A model generated the notes under the pieces. The model did not search any database and was not told the origin of the DNA. It saw only the letters and a list, made by a program, of their open reading frames with translations. Made by a program: the position numbers and the translations under genes. From assembly GCF_900964775.1 (NCBI RefSeq), contig NC_041815.1, positions 22,903,779-22,967,778 of the forward strand: a DNA stretch of 64,000 nt. Direction: 5' to 3'. Below are positions 1-18,209 of this stretch, one piece after another. The DNA is from Scleropages formosus (taxonomy: Eukaryota > Chordata > Actinopteri > Osteoglossiformes > Osteoglossidae). Numbering within the stretch: position 1 is the first letter of the stretch; each line of letters starts with the position of its first letter.

Positions 1-3000
1 TAGACAAGTTAATAGATGATGTCCAGCGCCACTTCCGAGATCGTTATAAGAACGAGCTGGAGGAGAAGGGTGCCCTCAAGTTACTGCTCAACAGCTTTGA
101 GTTCAACGATGAGTTCCAGACCCTTCTTCGGTAAGCACGTGTGGAATGGCCTTGCGGTCTGTCCACCTCCTGCTCTTTTTTTTTTTTTTTGTTTTTTAAG
201 AAGTCTCTTTGGAGAAAAGCATCAGGTAAATGAATACATTTTGGTGTAATAATGGCAGCCAAATGTTTCCAGCATGGCAGAGGAGAGTAGCAGGTCTCGT
301 GGCCCTGTCTTAATGAAGAGCTTCGAGAAGTCCCAGAAATCCCAGAAGACTGTGAAATCCATGATCGAGACGAAAGGAGGGGACAAGAGCAAGGAGCAGG
401 GCGGAAAGAACAAAAAAGGCAACAAGAAAGAGGGTGAGCTTTGCGGAGGGTGCTGCTCTTTCCCGTGTAGGGCAGGAAGTCGGTCGCGATCTTGTGTCAA
501 GGGGCAGAGCACCTGCTTGCCAGTAATTACAGATCACTCCTGTCTTCTGATTTCACAAAAATGTTTAGTTAAGACTTAATAGTTTGGGGGAGATCAGCTT
601 GCAAATTTGGCATCCCAGGATCTTCCAACTCAAGAGATGATGTGAATTGTCCGTCACTTGAGATGGAAAAATGCAACTTTAGATTTATTTTAAAGGCTTT
701 TGTTTTGTGTGCATCCTGTTAAAACATCGTCTTTACCTCTTATATGTGTAGAGTCTTGAAAACCAATCATAAACCGAGGGGACAGCTTGTAGCGTGGTGG
801 TTAGAGCTGCTGCCTTCGAACCTGAAGGTCGTAGGTTCGAGTGTCACTTCTAGTGCCTTGCAGTACCCTTGAGCAAGGTACCTACCCTAAATTGCTCCAG
901 TAAAAATTACAGAGCCGTATAAATGGGTAAATAATTGTAAGTCGCTTTGGAGAAAACTGTCAGTTAAGTGAACTAATTTAGTGTAAACTAAAGGGAAAAT
1001 ATATTTTAAGAGTATTATGTTTTTAGTCAATTGGTCTTGTAATCTTAGTCTACAGTTGATGGGTATATAAATAATATACATTGCATTAGTCTATAGACTA
1101 TTGACTGTACTACACTATTTGTATACTGTAGACTATAAAATAATATATGAATAGTGTAGTATAGTCTATAAACTATTAAAGTAATGTTATACTTGCAGTC
1201 CATGTTATAATGTTAGGACAGACAAGGTCCACTCTGAGTGGGTTTTCAGCGTTCAGTAATCAAAGAATGGCCCGCTCTTTCAGGCGGTCTGCATGTCTTT
1301 TGAAAGCACACAGTGGTGATGGGTGACGGGAATGTTCAGCGTAGTTGATGGATTCCGTGTCTCGCCACAGCCCCAGCTCCTGAGCCGACCGTTGCAGACC
1401 CACAGAAGGGAGGCGCTGCAGCCGTCTCCCCAAAGGTGACTGAGAATGGCAACCAGACCCTTACGCAGGAGGAGATGATCATGCTGAAGCGCGAGGAGTT
1501 CCGCAAGAAAATGGGGGGAGGCAAGGAGAAGTCCAAGTGCGTTGTGGGTAACCTTGCATGGCACAGTTGGAGGGAAGCTTGCAAAACTAATTCTGGATGA
1601 GTTTCTTAGAGTTCCGTAGTCAGAACCACCTGATGGTTGGTTAGTTTTGGGGATTTATATTTGACAGCTGATCGTCTCTGTTAAAGGAAACTATTTAGAC
1701 ATCTTGTGCCTCGAGGTCCTGAATTTCTCGACCTTCACTTTGGCCAACAGGAAGTCTCCGAAACCCCAGAAGCCCAAGGGCAAAGAGAAGCGCGTGTGGG
1801 ACATGGGCGGTAGCAGCACCAAGGAGCTTGACTACAGCGCGAGCAATGGGGGAAACTCCCTGGAAACTGCAAGTTTCTCCAAGGACATCATGGAAGACCT
1901 GGTGGGTGTGCAAGCTTGAGTGTTACCTGTTCCCGGACATCCAGTGCAGGCCTTGTCTGTCCTCAGTCAGTGACCTGTGGCCTGAATAGATGGTCTTATT
2001 AAATCTTGCACACACACACTGGCTGAAGCCGCTTGTCCCGAGCAGGGTCGCGGTGAGCCAGAGCCTAACCCGGCAACACAGGGCACAAGGCTGGAGGGGG
2101 AGGGGACACACCCAGGACGGGACACCAGTCCATTGCAAGGCACCCCAAGCAGGACTCGAACCCCAGGCCCACCAGAGAGCAGGCACAGGCAAAACCCGCT
2201 GCGCCACCACGCCCCCCCCACTGGTCTTATTAAATGATTTTTATTAGCATATGTCCTCTGAGAAATAAAGAACTGACAACGGGAAATGGAATTTTTAGAG
2301 CCATTGCTTTCACCTCATGCAGCATCAACATCTCTTCCACCAAAAAAAATGTAATCTACGTTGCTTTGGAGAAAAGTCTTTGCTAAATGAATAAATGTAA
2401 ATATACAAAAACAAGTGCCATTATGCACTGCATCTGCTCTCAGCAGAATCCTCGGCACCGTTAGCAGTGATTAGTGACATTTTCCTTCCCGACCCTGATA
2501 CTAACTAGACCTTAATCCTGGAATTTAGCCCTGACCCAGGACATCCAGCTATGAACAGGTGGTCCCCGATTTACGATGGGGTTAAGTTCTGCGAAACCCA
2601 TCACAAGTCGAAAATATTGTAAGTCAAAAATCCATTTAATACACCTAACCTACCAAACATCATAACCTACCATATGTGCGATGGCCATTATGGGCTTGCC
2701 ACCTTCATGCTGAACAATCATCTTGAGTTTCTCCTCAAGAGTAATTGCCCTCACCTTCTTCTTCCCACCTGTAGCAGGAGATACAGATGGACATTTCTGT
2801 GACATTATGGATGCGCAAAACACAACCGCATGACAGACTGGGAGATGTGGATCACTGCCGCTGCCCAGCATCGCGAGAGAGTATCAAACTGCATATCGTT
2901 TGCCCAGGAAAAAAATCAAAATTTAAAGTACAGTTTCTACTGAATGTGTATCACCAGCTCACCATCGTAAAGTCAAAAAAATCATAAATCGGGCACCACC

Positions 3001-3328
3001 TGTAATAATGATGATAATATTGTTGACTGCATTGGTTGTAGAAGAGTTTAGGAACTGAGAGTCCTGGACACTACTGCTTTAGAGGTCCCATTTACAGCTG
3101 TTTGAACCTGAACGTGCTTCCTTGAACCCTTTGGCTCCTCAGGGCTGCGATTGTCCAACACTAGTTTCTGAACCGTGGCTCTGAGTTCTCAGAGGCGACT
3201 CAACCACCATATAGAAGCTTACTGGCGTCCCGTCCTGGGTGTGTCCCCTCCCCCTCTGGCCTTACGCCCTGTGTTGCCGGGTAGGCTCCGGTTCCCCGTG
3301 ACCCCGTAAGGGACAAGCGGTTCTGAAA

Positions 3329-3362
<34 letters not shown>

Positions 3363-6300
3363 ACTCATTCAGGCATGGGGGTCTAGTCATGGACTTTGTG
3401 TTTGTCAGGGGTTCCAGCCACATTCAATGGAGGGTGACCTGCCCACTGTGGACTATGAGTCAAGCGAGGAGGGAGAGGAGGACGAAGAGGACAGAAGTGC
3501 AGTTGTCACCAGTCCAGACAAAAAAAGGTATTCTTGTTGAACTTGTGGCCGTCGGATTAACAAAAGGACTGAAAACAGGTTCCTTTTTAACAGCAAACAA
3601 GCAGTTCTTCTGTTCTGTTTTCTCTCATTTTCATATACGTTCTGTGAAAATTTGACTTTTTTGTTTTGTCGTCAAAAACTTGCGTCTTAAAGTTGTAACC
3701 ATGAATCTGCTAAGGCAGTTTGGGTTGAATGAACCAGCAGCCTAATTTTTGACCTCAACATTGCGTAAATTCTTTTTTTTTTTTTTTTTTCTTTTTCTTT
3801 TTCTTCCCCCGCCTCACTCCCAGTGCCAAGAAAGGGGGCTTTGGGGGAATGTTTGGGATGCTGAAGGGGCTTGTGGGCTCCAAGAGCCTTACTCAAGAGG
3901 ACATGGAGCCAGTGCTGGAAAAGATGAGGGACCACCTTATCGGTATGGAAGCCCTCTCCGTGTTCTCTGTGCGTTACTGTAGGGTGGGTCTTAGCCTTGG
4001 CACCATTCGTTTCACAGTGTGGACACTTGGTGTCATCTGCTCATTCATACAATGGGACTGATTAGACTGAACATTTATACAACAAGTGTCCTGCCCATGT
4101 GGACACCAGTTTAGGGGAGTATGTGCTTTGTGGGGTGGAGGTGACCCCATGGGCAGGACTGCAGGGTTCCCGAGCCAAGAGGTTTTATTTAGAACGTCTG
4201 ACAACCGGAATGGGAACATGGTCCCTTTAAAGCAGAACTCTAAACAGGAAACATTAAAAACAGGCAACAACTAGGCAAACAAAGGAAACAGAAATAAGGC
4301 CCAAGTGTCATAAATCCAGGTCCATTTTTATGAGTTATCCTGCTCTCTGCAAACACTCCACAAATGTTCTTCCAGAGTCCTCAGATCAGCTGTTTAAAAA
4401 CCATGCTCGTGATCCGTGCCACCCACCAGTTCACGCAGTACATGCAAAGTAATTTTCCAGTGTGGTTGGTGCCTTATTGTCAAGCAGTGTTGCACCCGTC
4501 TCTGTTCTGTTGCCTGTTCCCACAGCTAAGAATGTAGCAGCTGACATTGCTTCCCAGCTCTGCAACTCAGTGGGCAAGAAACTCGAGGGCAAAGTAATGG
4601 GCACCTTCACCAGTGAGTACCGTACCTCGGGATTCTTGCTTTTGGCCACACTGGACACTTTGAGCTCAAGCAGTGCTAGGAAATGTGTGTGGAATTTGAA
4701 GTCTGATGTTGAATAGATGGGTTTCTCTTTTCTGCCATCTGGAAAGCGGCTCATGTCTATTCGAACCCACACTGCTAGGTACAGGAACAGCTTTTACCCC
4801 GCTGCTGTAAGAGTATACAACACTCACCAATGTGCCGCCTTTTGTAACTAGAGTTGGACTGCTCCTTCCAAGCACATTGGTAGATTACACTGTCACTCTA
4901 AGCATTCTCTCATGTCCTGAGTTCTCTGGCTGTCTGCTGTTATTTGTTATTATTGTTACCGTTACTTATTGTTATTGTTATTAGCATTACTCATCGTCAT
5001 TGTTTTGTGCAGTATTTCTATTGTTTTTGTTCAGTCTGTGGAGAAGCATTCAAGAAGAATTTCATGATACTTATACCTGTGACAAACTTGAAACTCTTCT
5101 GAATGGATTGATGGGCAGACAAGTGGATGGGTGGGAATGGACAGTGGATATTGAGTGGATGGACAGGGAGGGCTGTTGCTAGAACACTATGTTGGTTGAC
5201 CCTCATTGATACCTGTAGGGTTAATGCTGTGCCACTGGATTGTAGCTGAAGGACTTCTGTATCTTTCTTCTCCACAGCTGTGGCCTCCACCGTGAAGCAG
5301 GCCTTGCATGACTCCCTGGTACAGATCCTGCAGCCCAAGAGGCGCGTGGATGTGCTGCGGGATGTCCTAGAGGCCCGTGCCCAGCGACGCCCCTATGTCA
5401 TCACCTTCTGTGGTGTCAATGGGGTGGGCAAGTCCACCAACCTGGCCAAGGTAAGATGGCTTGTGTCCCCTTTGTGAGCACTTTTTTAGTGTGGTATGGC
5501 CCTCTTGTGGACATTTGTATAACTGCAGTACCAGTTGTACACAGACTCCTCCCCTTTTACAAAAACATGGTCTAGAAAGACTTCATGAATGGGTTGAAGT
5601 ATCACTTTTAAACCTTAAACTTACCTCTTACTGCATTTGTGGGAGGGGGCTGCTTGTTGTGAAACTTTTGGTGACCACACTCCCTCTGCATTCAGATCTC
5701 CTTCTGGCTGATCGAAAACGGCTTCTCAGTGCTCATTGCTGCCTGTGACACTTTCCGCGCCGGGGCCGTGGAACAGCTGCGCACACACCAGCGCCGCCTC
5801 AACTCCCTGCACCCACCAGAGAAGCACAGCGGACGTCAAGTCGTTCAGCTTTATGAGAAGGGATACGGGAAGGATGCGGCCGGCATCGCCATGGAGGCCA
5901 TCGCCTATGGTAACCCATCCATAAGGTGTTTGGTAGCTTTTTTTCCTGACCAGTTCAGACATTCCTGTTGGCTCATAACATGTGGTTATGGGTTCTACAT
6001 CATGTTGTGATCTTTTAAAGATTTAAGTCTTTAACTTTCTAGGACCTGAACAGCTGTATTAGTATTTGTGTTTGAACCTGTCATGGAGAAAACAGCCTAC
6101 TGTATGGGATGGTTCCAAAAGCCTTGCTCCCAATTTATCCATCATTTTAAGCTTTATATTTCCCTGCTGCTGCTATGTAGGGACAGTATAATTTGTCAAT
6201 GTGATTTATTATTAAGGATACAATTGGTGTTTTAGTGGATAAGATGCTGTAGTCCCAAGTCCCATGTCAGAATGTGCCATTTCACTGGGGATTGGGCTGT

Positions 6301-7230
6301 TTTGTGCTTTCAGTAAAGCTGTTGTTCAGATCTTTTTAGCTTGGAGTGCTACATCAATAATTATGACTGAATGATATGACCGTTCCTGTTCGTGGTTCAA
6401 CAGCGCGGAACCAGGGTTTTGATGTAGTGCTGGTGGACACGGCTGGGCGCATGCAGGACAATACCCCACTGATGACCGCGCTGGCTAAGCTGATTGCCGT
6501 CAACATGCCGGATCTGGTGCTGTTTGTTGGGGAGGCTCTGGTTGGCAACGAGGCCGTGGACCAGCTTGTGAGTCCTCTCTTACTCTACTTTTGCTCCAAG
6601 TGTGGGGCAGAGGGGTGATTAAGGGCTTTGGGATAATGGAACAGGGCATTTTCCACCTAGGTGTATTGGATTGTTTTGGGTGAAACTCCAGCCCAACTCG
6701 CAGTAATCAACTACTTCACTGTTGGCTTGGCGATATTAACTTCAAAGCAGAGCTCGTGGAAATAAATTCATTGCATCTCTACGGTTCTCTGTGTTTTGGT
6801 GTAAGGATGGAGTTTATTTGCTACCACAACATGAAGTTTTATATCCTTGCTGACAATGATGTTGGTCAAAATTGATCATTCTGTTTTCAACAAGCAAGCT
6901 GATGCTTTATTTCAGGTGAAGTTTAACCAGGCCCTGGCTGACCACTCGATGTCAGACAAACCTCGTCTCATCGATGGTATCATTCTCACCAAGTTTGACA
7001 CCATTGATGATAAGGTATGTCAGCAATGGCCTATAAGATTAGCCTCCCACTGTTTCATATTTAAAGAAAACAAGGTTCACAATCCTGTCTCTTCCTTTCA
7101 GGTTGGTGCTGCCATCTCTATGACCTACATCACTGGGCAGCCCATCGTGTTCGTGGGCACTGGGCAGACCTACAATGATCTTCGCAGCCTCAACGCCCGG
7201 GCCGTGGTTAACACTCTCATGAAGGCCTGA
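1..7230 (+). CDS. srpra: Signal recognition particle receptor subunit alpha, 3' part (5' end outside window)
   Basis: SRP receptor alpha is the ER-docked GTPase that receives SRP-ribosome complexes and hands the nascent chain to the translocon. I join twelve exons: 1-130, 273-433, 1371-1536, 1751-1901, 3409-3527, 3824-3942, 4526-4612, 5278-5450, 5696-5909, 6404-6567, 6916-7014 and 7102-7230. All have GT-AG borders and compatible phases, giving about 570 residues against about 638 in the human protein, so roughly the first 70 residues lie upstream. Exon 1 matches the end of the SRX domain (KLIDDV). Exons 2-5 encode the charged linker, with a run of Glu/Asp around 3460-3500. The NG domain follows: [16 protein letters not shown], the G1 loop [42 protein letters not shown] and [13 protein letters not shown]. 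The stop is at 7228-7230. The start of exon 5 could also lie a few codons further in. Identity is very secure. Confidence 0.97.
781..968 (+). repeat. Family B tRNA-derived SINE
   Basis: Head with A-box-like TAGCGTGGTGGTTAGAGC and B-box-like GTAGGTTCGAGTG, body with CCTTGAGCAAGGTACC and AAATTGCTCCAGTAAAAAT, tail GTCGCTTTGGAGAAAACTGT. Confidence 0.8.
1087..1177. repeat. AT-rich inverted repeat
   Basis: The left arm 1091-1119 and right arm 1150-1177 are near-complementary, and TAGTCTATAGACTA at 1087-1100 is a perfect 14-bp palindrome. It could form a hairpin of about 28 bp. Confidence 0.7.
2010..2220 (-). repeat. Family A tRNA-derived SINE
   Basis: Full-length copy. On the minus strand it has a GC-rich head with GTGGCGCAGCGGG, a B-box-like GGGTTCGAGTCC, GGTGTGTCCCCTCC in the body and ends in GTGTGTG. 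Confidence 0.85.
2350..2403 (+). repeat. Family B SINE / L2 tail fragment
   Basis: Only the tail TTGCTTTGGAGAAAAG plus TGCTAAATGAATAAATGTAA is present. Confidence 0.65.
2556..3002 (-). mobile_element. Tigger/pogo-type non-autonomous DNA transposon
   Basis: The ends are inverted repeats: CAGGTGGTCCCCGATTTACG at the left and a near-perfect reverse copy at the right. A minus-strand frame (about 2650-2810) encodes MSQKCPSV and [17 protein letters not shown], the start of the CENP-B-like helix-turn-helix of Tigger transposases. The rest of the transposase is absent, so this is an internally deleted copy of about 447 bp in an SRPRA intron. A clear TA duplication is not seen on the left side. Confidence 0.85.
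3218..3362 (+). repeat. Family A SINE, 5' truncated
   Basis: Body and tail only, beginning ACTGGCGTCCCGTCC and running into a GT microsatellite (3331-3360). Confidence 0.85.
4720..4835 (+). mobile_element. 3' fragment of a non-LTR retrotransposon reverse-transcriptase gene
   Basis: A plus-strand frame reads [20 protein letters not shown] followed by [10 protein letters not shown], the typical C-terminal end of a fish LINE ORF2. It is a short fossil in an SRPRA intron, followed by TTATTG-rich simple sequence. Confidence 0.6.
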
Positions 7231-8050
7231 GAAGAGGCTGGTGGCCAGCCGCCTCCATGCTTTGAGAATTCCAGCTCTGCTACAGCGGCTTTGACCCCTT
7301 GAAGCACCCCTCCAATGCCCACCGCAACAACTAGACCCCCCTACTCTGCAGGCTACTGCCCAGCTTCATCAGAGGCACCTGTGGGGCAAATGACTCTTAC
7401 CTCAGTTCCACATGAGCTTTAAATAAAAGGAAAAAAAACTGGATTGAACTGAATCTAGCAGGACTTATGACATTCTCAATTTTGGTTTAATTTTGTCAGG
7501 GATGCCAGCTTTCTTTCCCCCAGTTTATAGGTTTTTTTTTTTTTAACTTGTGAACATACAGTATTTTTCTCCCCTAGTTTTGTTTATTGTAGAGGGTACT
7601 GCACTGACTGACAATGCAGCATTTTCACAGTACATCAAGGTGTGGAGAAGCAGAGAGCTGCATTTCCTGCCTCGTTTCAAGTCTTTCACCCTCTTATGAG
7701 GATGTTACCATAGTGCCTATTCTTGTACAGATCCCCTACCACCACCATTGACCTGTCTGTGGGATTGTTTTTGCGAAGCTCAAAAGATCCTTCTGAGTTT
7801 CTCTTGCCCATTTGAAAATGGGCCTTTATTACTGTTCAAACTTTGGGCTGCCTTACTCTTGAGTGTTGGCTGCTTGGCCAGTTTCACCTTTTCATTAGGC
7901 TAAACCCTCAATCCCCCAAGAGATGTTTTAAATGTCTTAAGCTTCTCCAATCCCTTTAATTATGCTGTAGTGCAATAGGAGAGAATCAGGAGCTATATGA
8001 ATACATTTGAGAATGTAATATTTCTTAAATAAAGCTGCTATGATAGCTGG
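7231..8050 (+). other. srpra: SRPRA 3' untranslated region with two poly(A) signals
   Basis: The stretch after the stop is non-coding. AATAAA occurs at 7422-7427 and again at 8028-8033, so short and long 3'UTRs of about 0.2 and 0.8 kb are likely. Nothing else is recognisable here. Confidence 0.75.
8028..8033 (+). terminator. Distal poly(A) signal of SRPRA
   Basis: AATAAA on the plus strand. It faces the opposing signal of FAM118B at 8208-8213, about 175 bp away. Confidence 0.6.
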
Positions 8051-8207
8051 TCATGGGTTCTCCATGTGTAATGCCTACCCTGTGACATGAAATGACTTCT
8101 GTGCAGTTTCTCTAGTGAAAGCATTGACTCTGACCCAGGCTGATATTGCTAAATGGCTACTCCCCCCTCTTCCTCTGTTTTAAATTGCTTCTAAATATAA
8201 AAATAAC

Positions 8208-8213
8208 TTTATT
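8208..8213 (-). terminator. Likely poly(A) signal of FAM118B
   Basis: TTTATT on the plus strand is AATAAA on the minus strand. It is the first good signal that would end a minus-strand transcript before SRPRA. It implies a long FAM118B 3'UTR of about 2.7 kb; a nearer weak signal may be used instead. Confidence 0.5.
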
Positions 8214-9499
8214 GAAATGTTGCATTTATAAATACCTAGAGAAAAAGGTCACAGCATAGAACAATATTTGAACAAAAAGAGCTTCCATCTCAAAGTGTGG
8301 CACTTCAGTTTTCCAGCAGAGTTGGCTGTGTAATTACAATCTTATCAGAATGTTGAGGTCAGCGGTCCAAACCGGCTCGTTGATGGCATGAGGAATTTGT
8401 GTAGCCTTATGTAACTCAGATGTACTGTAATGACTGCCTGTACAATATGTAGGAGTATGGAAAAAAAGTGCATCATACCATGGCTGCATGTTCACATACT
8501 TGTCCTGTACAACATTGTAACAATACCCTCTGTGGGAAACTGATGGAGGTGGAATTTGGATATGTGAACACGAAACACATCTATGCCGCAGGCCTTTCCT
8601 GTTGACACTCATTCAGACTGGAGGACCCTTTGAACATTACCTTTACATTGCAGTGTAGCGCCACTACTGAAAGAGCTTCGTGGTCACCTTTTTTGCACAC
8701 CACAGCTTCTTGTTTCCAGGCTCTGAGGATTGCTTGTGCCTGGAGGTTGTGTATGACTGTCCCTTTCACTTTACTGCTTGGCTTTTTCAGCCACTTCTCT
8801 TCATTTTCCCTTTTAGAAAGAAATCGGACAAAACAGATGGGGTTCTCTTCTGGGCCAAGTTTCTCTCATCAGACCTGAGGATTCGTGCAGGCTTAAGTAG
8901 CAGTAGGAACTCACAAATTCTTCTGGTCTTTAGTTTGTCAAGAAAGATCATCTAGGTAAAAGGACAAAAAAAGTGTTACTGGGTAAAATCACGTGTTAAA
9001 AACCGTATTTGTACCAATTTCCAGACCAAATAGCCAGGAGAAGTGAATTATCACACAACTATAAATGAACCTATAACATCCTAAAAGCATGCAATCATAA
9101 AATTGGATTCACTGGGCTCTTGAACCACTGGAAAGGGGACAAAAGGAATTAAAACACTGACCTTGGAGGGGACTCTTCTGTGAACTGATTCCATTCTGAT
9201 TTTCTTCAGTTTCCTGACTGACCAAACCTAGGAGAAACCAGGAGGACGACAACATTAACATTAATTTAGCAGACCTTTTCTTCAAAATATGCAATTCTGA
9301 AAACTGTGCATTTCACCAACAGAATATGATACAGATTCAGACAGGTGATTCTTAAAGTAGTTAGACCAATACCACCCCTTTTGCCAGCATAAATCAGTAT
9401 CTGCATATGGAACTAACTGGGATTTAAAATGCTATTTTTGAACACCTGTAGTACTAACATAGTGAAAGTGTAAGGAGCAGACTGATCAGGAGAGAAGTG

Positions 9500-10330
9500 G
9501 GATCAAAAGATGTCCTTTGAGAGTTCATTTCACCGCACTGGAGCCAGAACCAAGACCTTTTTGGCTTTTGATTTTGGCAATCTTGTCTATGGGAACACCA
9601 AGCTGCCAGAGATGGAAAATAGCCCTCCAGGTGGGGTGTTGCGAGTGAACTGGTCTTGTAGATATCGGGAAGGATATCCATTGATGATTTTGCAGGCATT
9701 TATCAGAGTATTGAACTTGATCTGGACAGCTACAGGCATCTAGTGGAGAAGGCGAGATACACAGAAACACTTTGGCAGGCCAAACAGAAGAGAGTAGCCA
9801 TAGTACAGCTGGGATATTACCATGGCCGATGCCATAGGGAGATGTTATGCAGGATGTATCTGGAGAAGGAAGTTACTTCCTTTAGTGTGTTGGGAGAAGC
9901 ATAAACTTGAGTCTATTGTTACTCTTGGGCTCTTGCTCAATGAAACAGGTGAAATAAGTAAGTCATCCAGTTTGAGAGCGAACTCCTGACAGGTAGATGG
10001 ACCTGCTAGGAGGTGAAGGATCTTAAGTTTGGAAATGTTCAGTTGAAGATGATCGGTCTCAGAGATGTCCGAGAGGCAGGCAATGATACGTTACATTACA
10101 TTTATTCATTTAGCAGATGCTATTCACCAAAGAAACATACACCTCCTGAGGATATCGCTGGGTGTTGTCGCCACAGTAGTGGTAGGAGAACCCGAGAGGG
10201 GATGACAGAGCCAAAGGAAGCAGTGTAGATAGAGAAGACAGGGGGGGCCCTGCACTGAGCCCTGGGAAACACCAGTTCAGAGAGACTGAGAGGAAGACAA
10301 GCAACCTGGTAAAATGTATGCTGTGTTGGC
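9500..10330 (+). repeat. Old interspersed repeat of unnamed teleost family (family D here)
   Basis: The stretch from about 9525 aligns by eye with 27485-27570 in an intron of STT3A (shared order: GTTCAT, ACCAAGA, CTTTTGATTT). Later parts resemble a long multi-copy fish repeat that I know by sight but cannot classify. No intact ORF is seen. Confidence 0.45.
10093..10142 (-). repeat. Family B tail fragment
   Basis: The plus strand has ACATTTATTCATTTAGCAGA, the reverse of the shared tail. Confidence 0.6.
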
Positions 10331-10924
10331 AGGAGGAAGTTAGGTTGCTCAAAAGAATATTTTGGTGGGGTCATGTCTTAGCCTTCTGCCAAAATGTGTC
10401 CATTTATATCAAGACACCCCACTTACCTACTACAGAACAGCACATATGAAATCTGACAGTCACTGTAGAAAGTTTAAGAAAGCTGCAGAAGTTGCAAAGT
10501 TGTTGCTACACATTTGTACATTAAACAGTCAAGTCACAAATCAGATCTTCACAGAACCTAACCTGCAAATAAATCAAGCTGTTGTATTAACTTTTCACTC
10601 GTGATTTAGTGGTAAAGGTGACAACAGATTTATGAACAAATCAAATGAACAACAGGCTTGCAGCCCCAGCTGTGTTTAACTGGGAAGCCAGTGCACAAGC
10701 AGCTAATTAGTTGAGATGGTGGGGGGGGGAATTACAATTACTACCCTTCTCAGGCTAAATCAGGGGTGTCTGACCTGTAGGAAGATGCCTTTGTGAAGCA
10801 GTATGATGTGTTTGGCACTTTTCTCCCAAAGGTGGGTTTATCCAAACTCTCATTAAAATACACGTGTTTTGAAGTCATACAGGTACACCCCTGCTGGGTA
10901 ATCCTTTGCAGCACACAAGAACGT

Positions 10925-16530
<5,606 letters not shown>

Positions 16531-16916
16531 CCAGCTGAAGGAATGTGAAAACAACCAGTGATCAAGTCGAAATGCTCACCACTCGGTGGCATCCTCCACG
16601 ATTTTGTTCAGCTACTGACCCCCTGTAAGGAATACTTTCTGCGAGCCTATCGTAGGAGTCCACTGCATGTGGCTGTTAAGTCTATCAGATAACTGGGCAT
16701 TTTTAGAAAGCAATTCAGGAAGTGATCTATCTTAAAAATCAAAAAATATATATATATGTTCTGGGCATCAGAACTGCTACATCCTACTGCAGAAAAAAAC
16801 AGGAAATACATTAATAAATGGAACGTTGCCTCATTTTAAAACAACAGACGATTAAAAATGTGTGCTAAACCTTATGCTAAGGTTTAATTTTCCTTACTAA
16901 AGAATCTTACCAACTA

Positions 16917-17190
16917 AAGAGGAGACACACTGCTACCTCACAGCTCTTGGGATGTGGATTCAAATCCAGCTCAGCCTGTGTGGACTTTGCATGTCCTCTC
17001 TGAATTTATATGGGTTTCTTCCTGATGCTTTGACTTCCTCCCACAATCAAAGATGTGTTTCATGACAAGTGGAGAATTTGCCCTGTGCGTGTGTAATTAC
17101 CCTAGGATGGACTAGCACCCCTTCCAGGGTGTACCTCGCTTCACTTATTGTTGCTTCCAGGATACTGAATGAAACCCCAATGATCCTACA
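16917..17190 (+). repeat. Family C repeat (tRNA-like head, common in fish)
   Basis: CTGCTACCTCACAGCTCTTG, GGATTCAAATCCAGCTCAG, GGACTTTGCATGTCCTC, TTCCTCCCACAATC and CCAGGGTGTACCTCGC occur in the usual order. Confidence 0.7.
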
Positions 17191-17942
17191 TTAGATGGTG
17201 ATTAAGAAGAGACGGACTTTACCAACTGCTTCACGATGACTGCGGACAAAAATGTACAGTATATTCGCTGTAAAACGATGGTCCCAGTGCTCATGGAATT
17301 TGTGGCAAACTGTGACAACTAGAGAGCTAAAATAAGGTAAAATAGACACCACTATTACTCATACAGTGGAAAAAGCATATCCTCTTTCAGTTCTCTGGTT
17401 TAACATATTATAATGCAATTAAAGCACTATTACAAAATGGAAACTTACAAGTGTGATCACTTAAAAAAAAAGAGTCCACTACACAGCAGTAAACCACACA
17501 GTGTGTAAGCGAACAACATGGACCATTTCACCCATGATCATGCTGTCCATCTACCTCCAGGCGCATAAAACTCAAAGACCCGGTGACCTGTGTATGACGA
17601 CGACTCTGGTTCCACAACTCATTCATGCAGAAGATCATCCAGAAACGCCGGAAGAGCAGCTCCCACAAAACCCTTCAGATAAAGGCATGGATGCTCAGAA
17701 TACCACCTGGAAGCAGCTCAGGAGAGCTAAAGCAGAGACACCACAGTACACCCGATACAGAGGCGTGTTGAGCATGATAAGACCTGCGCTGCAGTTATAC
17801 TTGAATATTAAATGCAATCTCAGCACTTGCACTGCTGTAATGACTTATCAGAAGAAACACTTTCAGACATTTTTCTCAGATTAAAGCTGCACACCTTGTC
17901 ACCTTCACACAACGAGAAAGAAAGATTAACTAAATGAAAAGA

Positions 17943-18080
17943 GAAACTGCTATAAGTCGGGGGTGAAGGTGCAGTTAAAATTACGACCTGAAGGTTTCTG
18001 GTTCAGGTCCCAGTCTCCACTCCTGCTGTAGTACCCTTGATCAAGGTACTTAGCCTGAATGAATACAGTAAAAATACTCA
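17943..18080 (+). repeat. Family B SINE, 3' truncated
   Basis: GACCTGAAGGTTTCTGGTTC and GTACCCTTGATCAAGGTAC are recognisable. Confidence 0.6.
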
Positions 18081-18209
18081 TTTTAGAGTATAGACAGAGT
18101 ATAGACTCACTTCTTCAGCCACAATTCAGCAAAACTACACAGATGATGTCAAATTCACTTTGGACAAATGAGACCTTAGTTTTATTAAAAAAGTCCTTTA
18201 CACAGATGA

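Larger units (their letters stand above)
8214..10924 (-). other. fam118b: Probable long 3'UTR of FAM118B, partly made of old repeats
   Basis: There is no convincing gene in this 2.7 kb. From about 9500 to 10330 it holds an old interspersed repeat and the tail of a family B SINE. The rest is unique AT-rich sequence. Assignment to the FAM118B 3'UTR is inferred from the position of the poly(A) signal. Confidence 0.45.

Noticed and set aside
781-968. tRNA gene
   Set aside because: A and B boxes are present but no cloverleaf follows; the sequence belongs to the repeated family B SINE.
17501-17884. 127-codon plus-strand frame
   Set aside because: It lies in an intron antisense to FAM118B, has no recognisable domain and no splice context.
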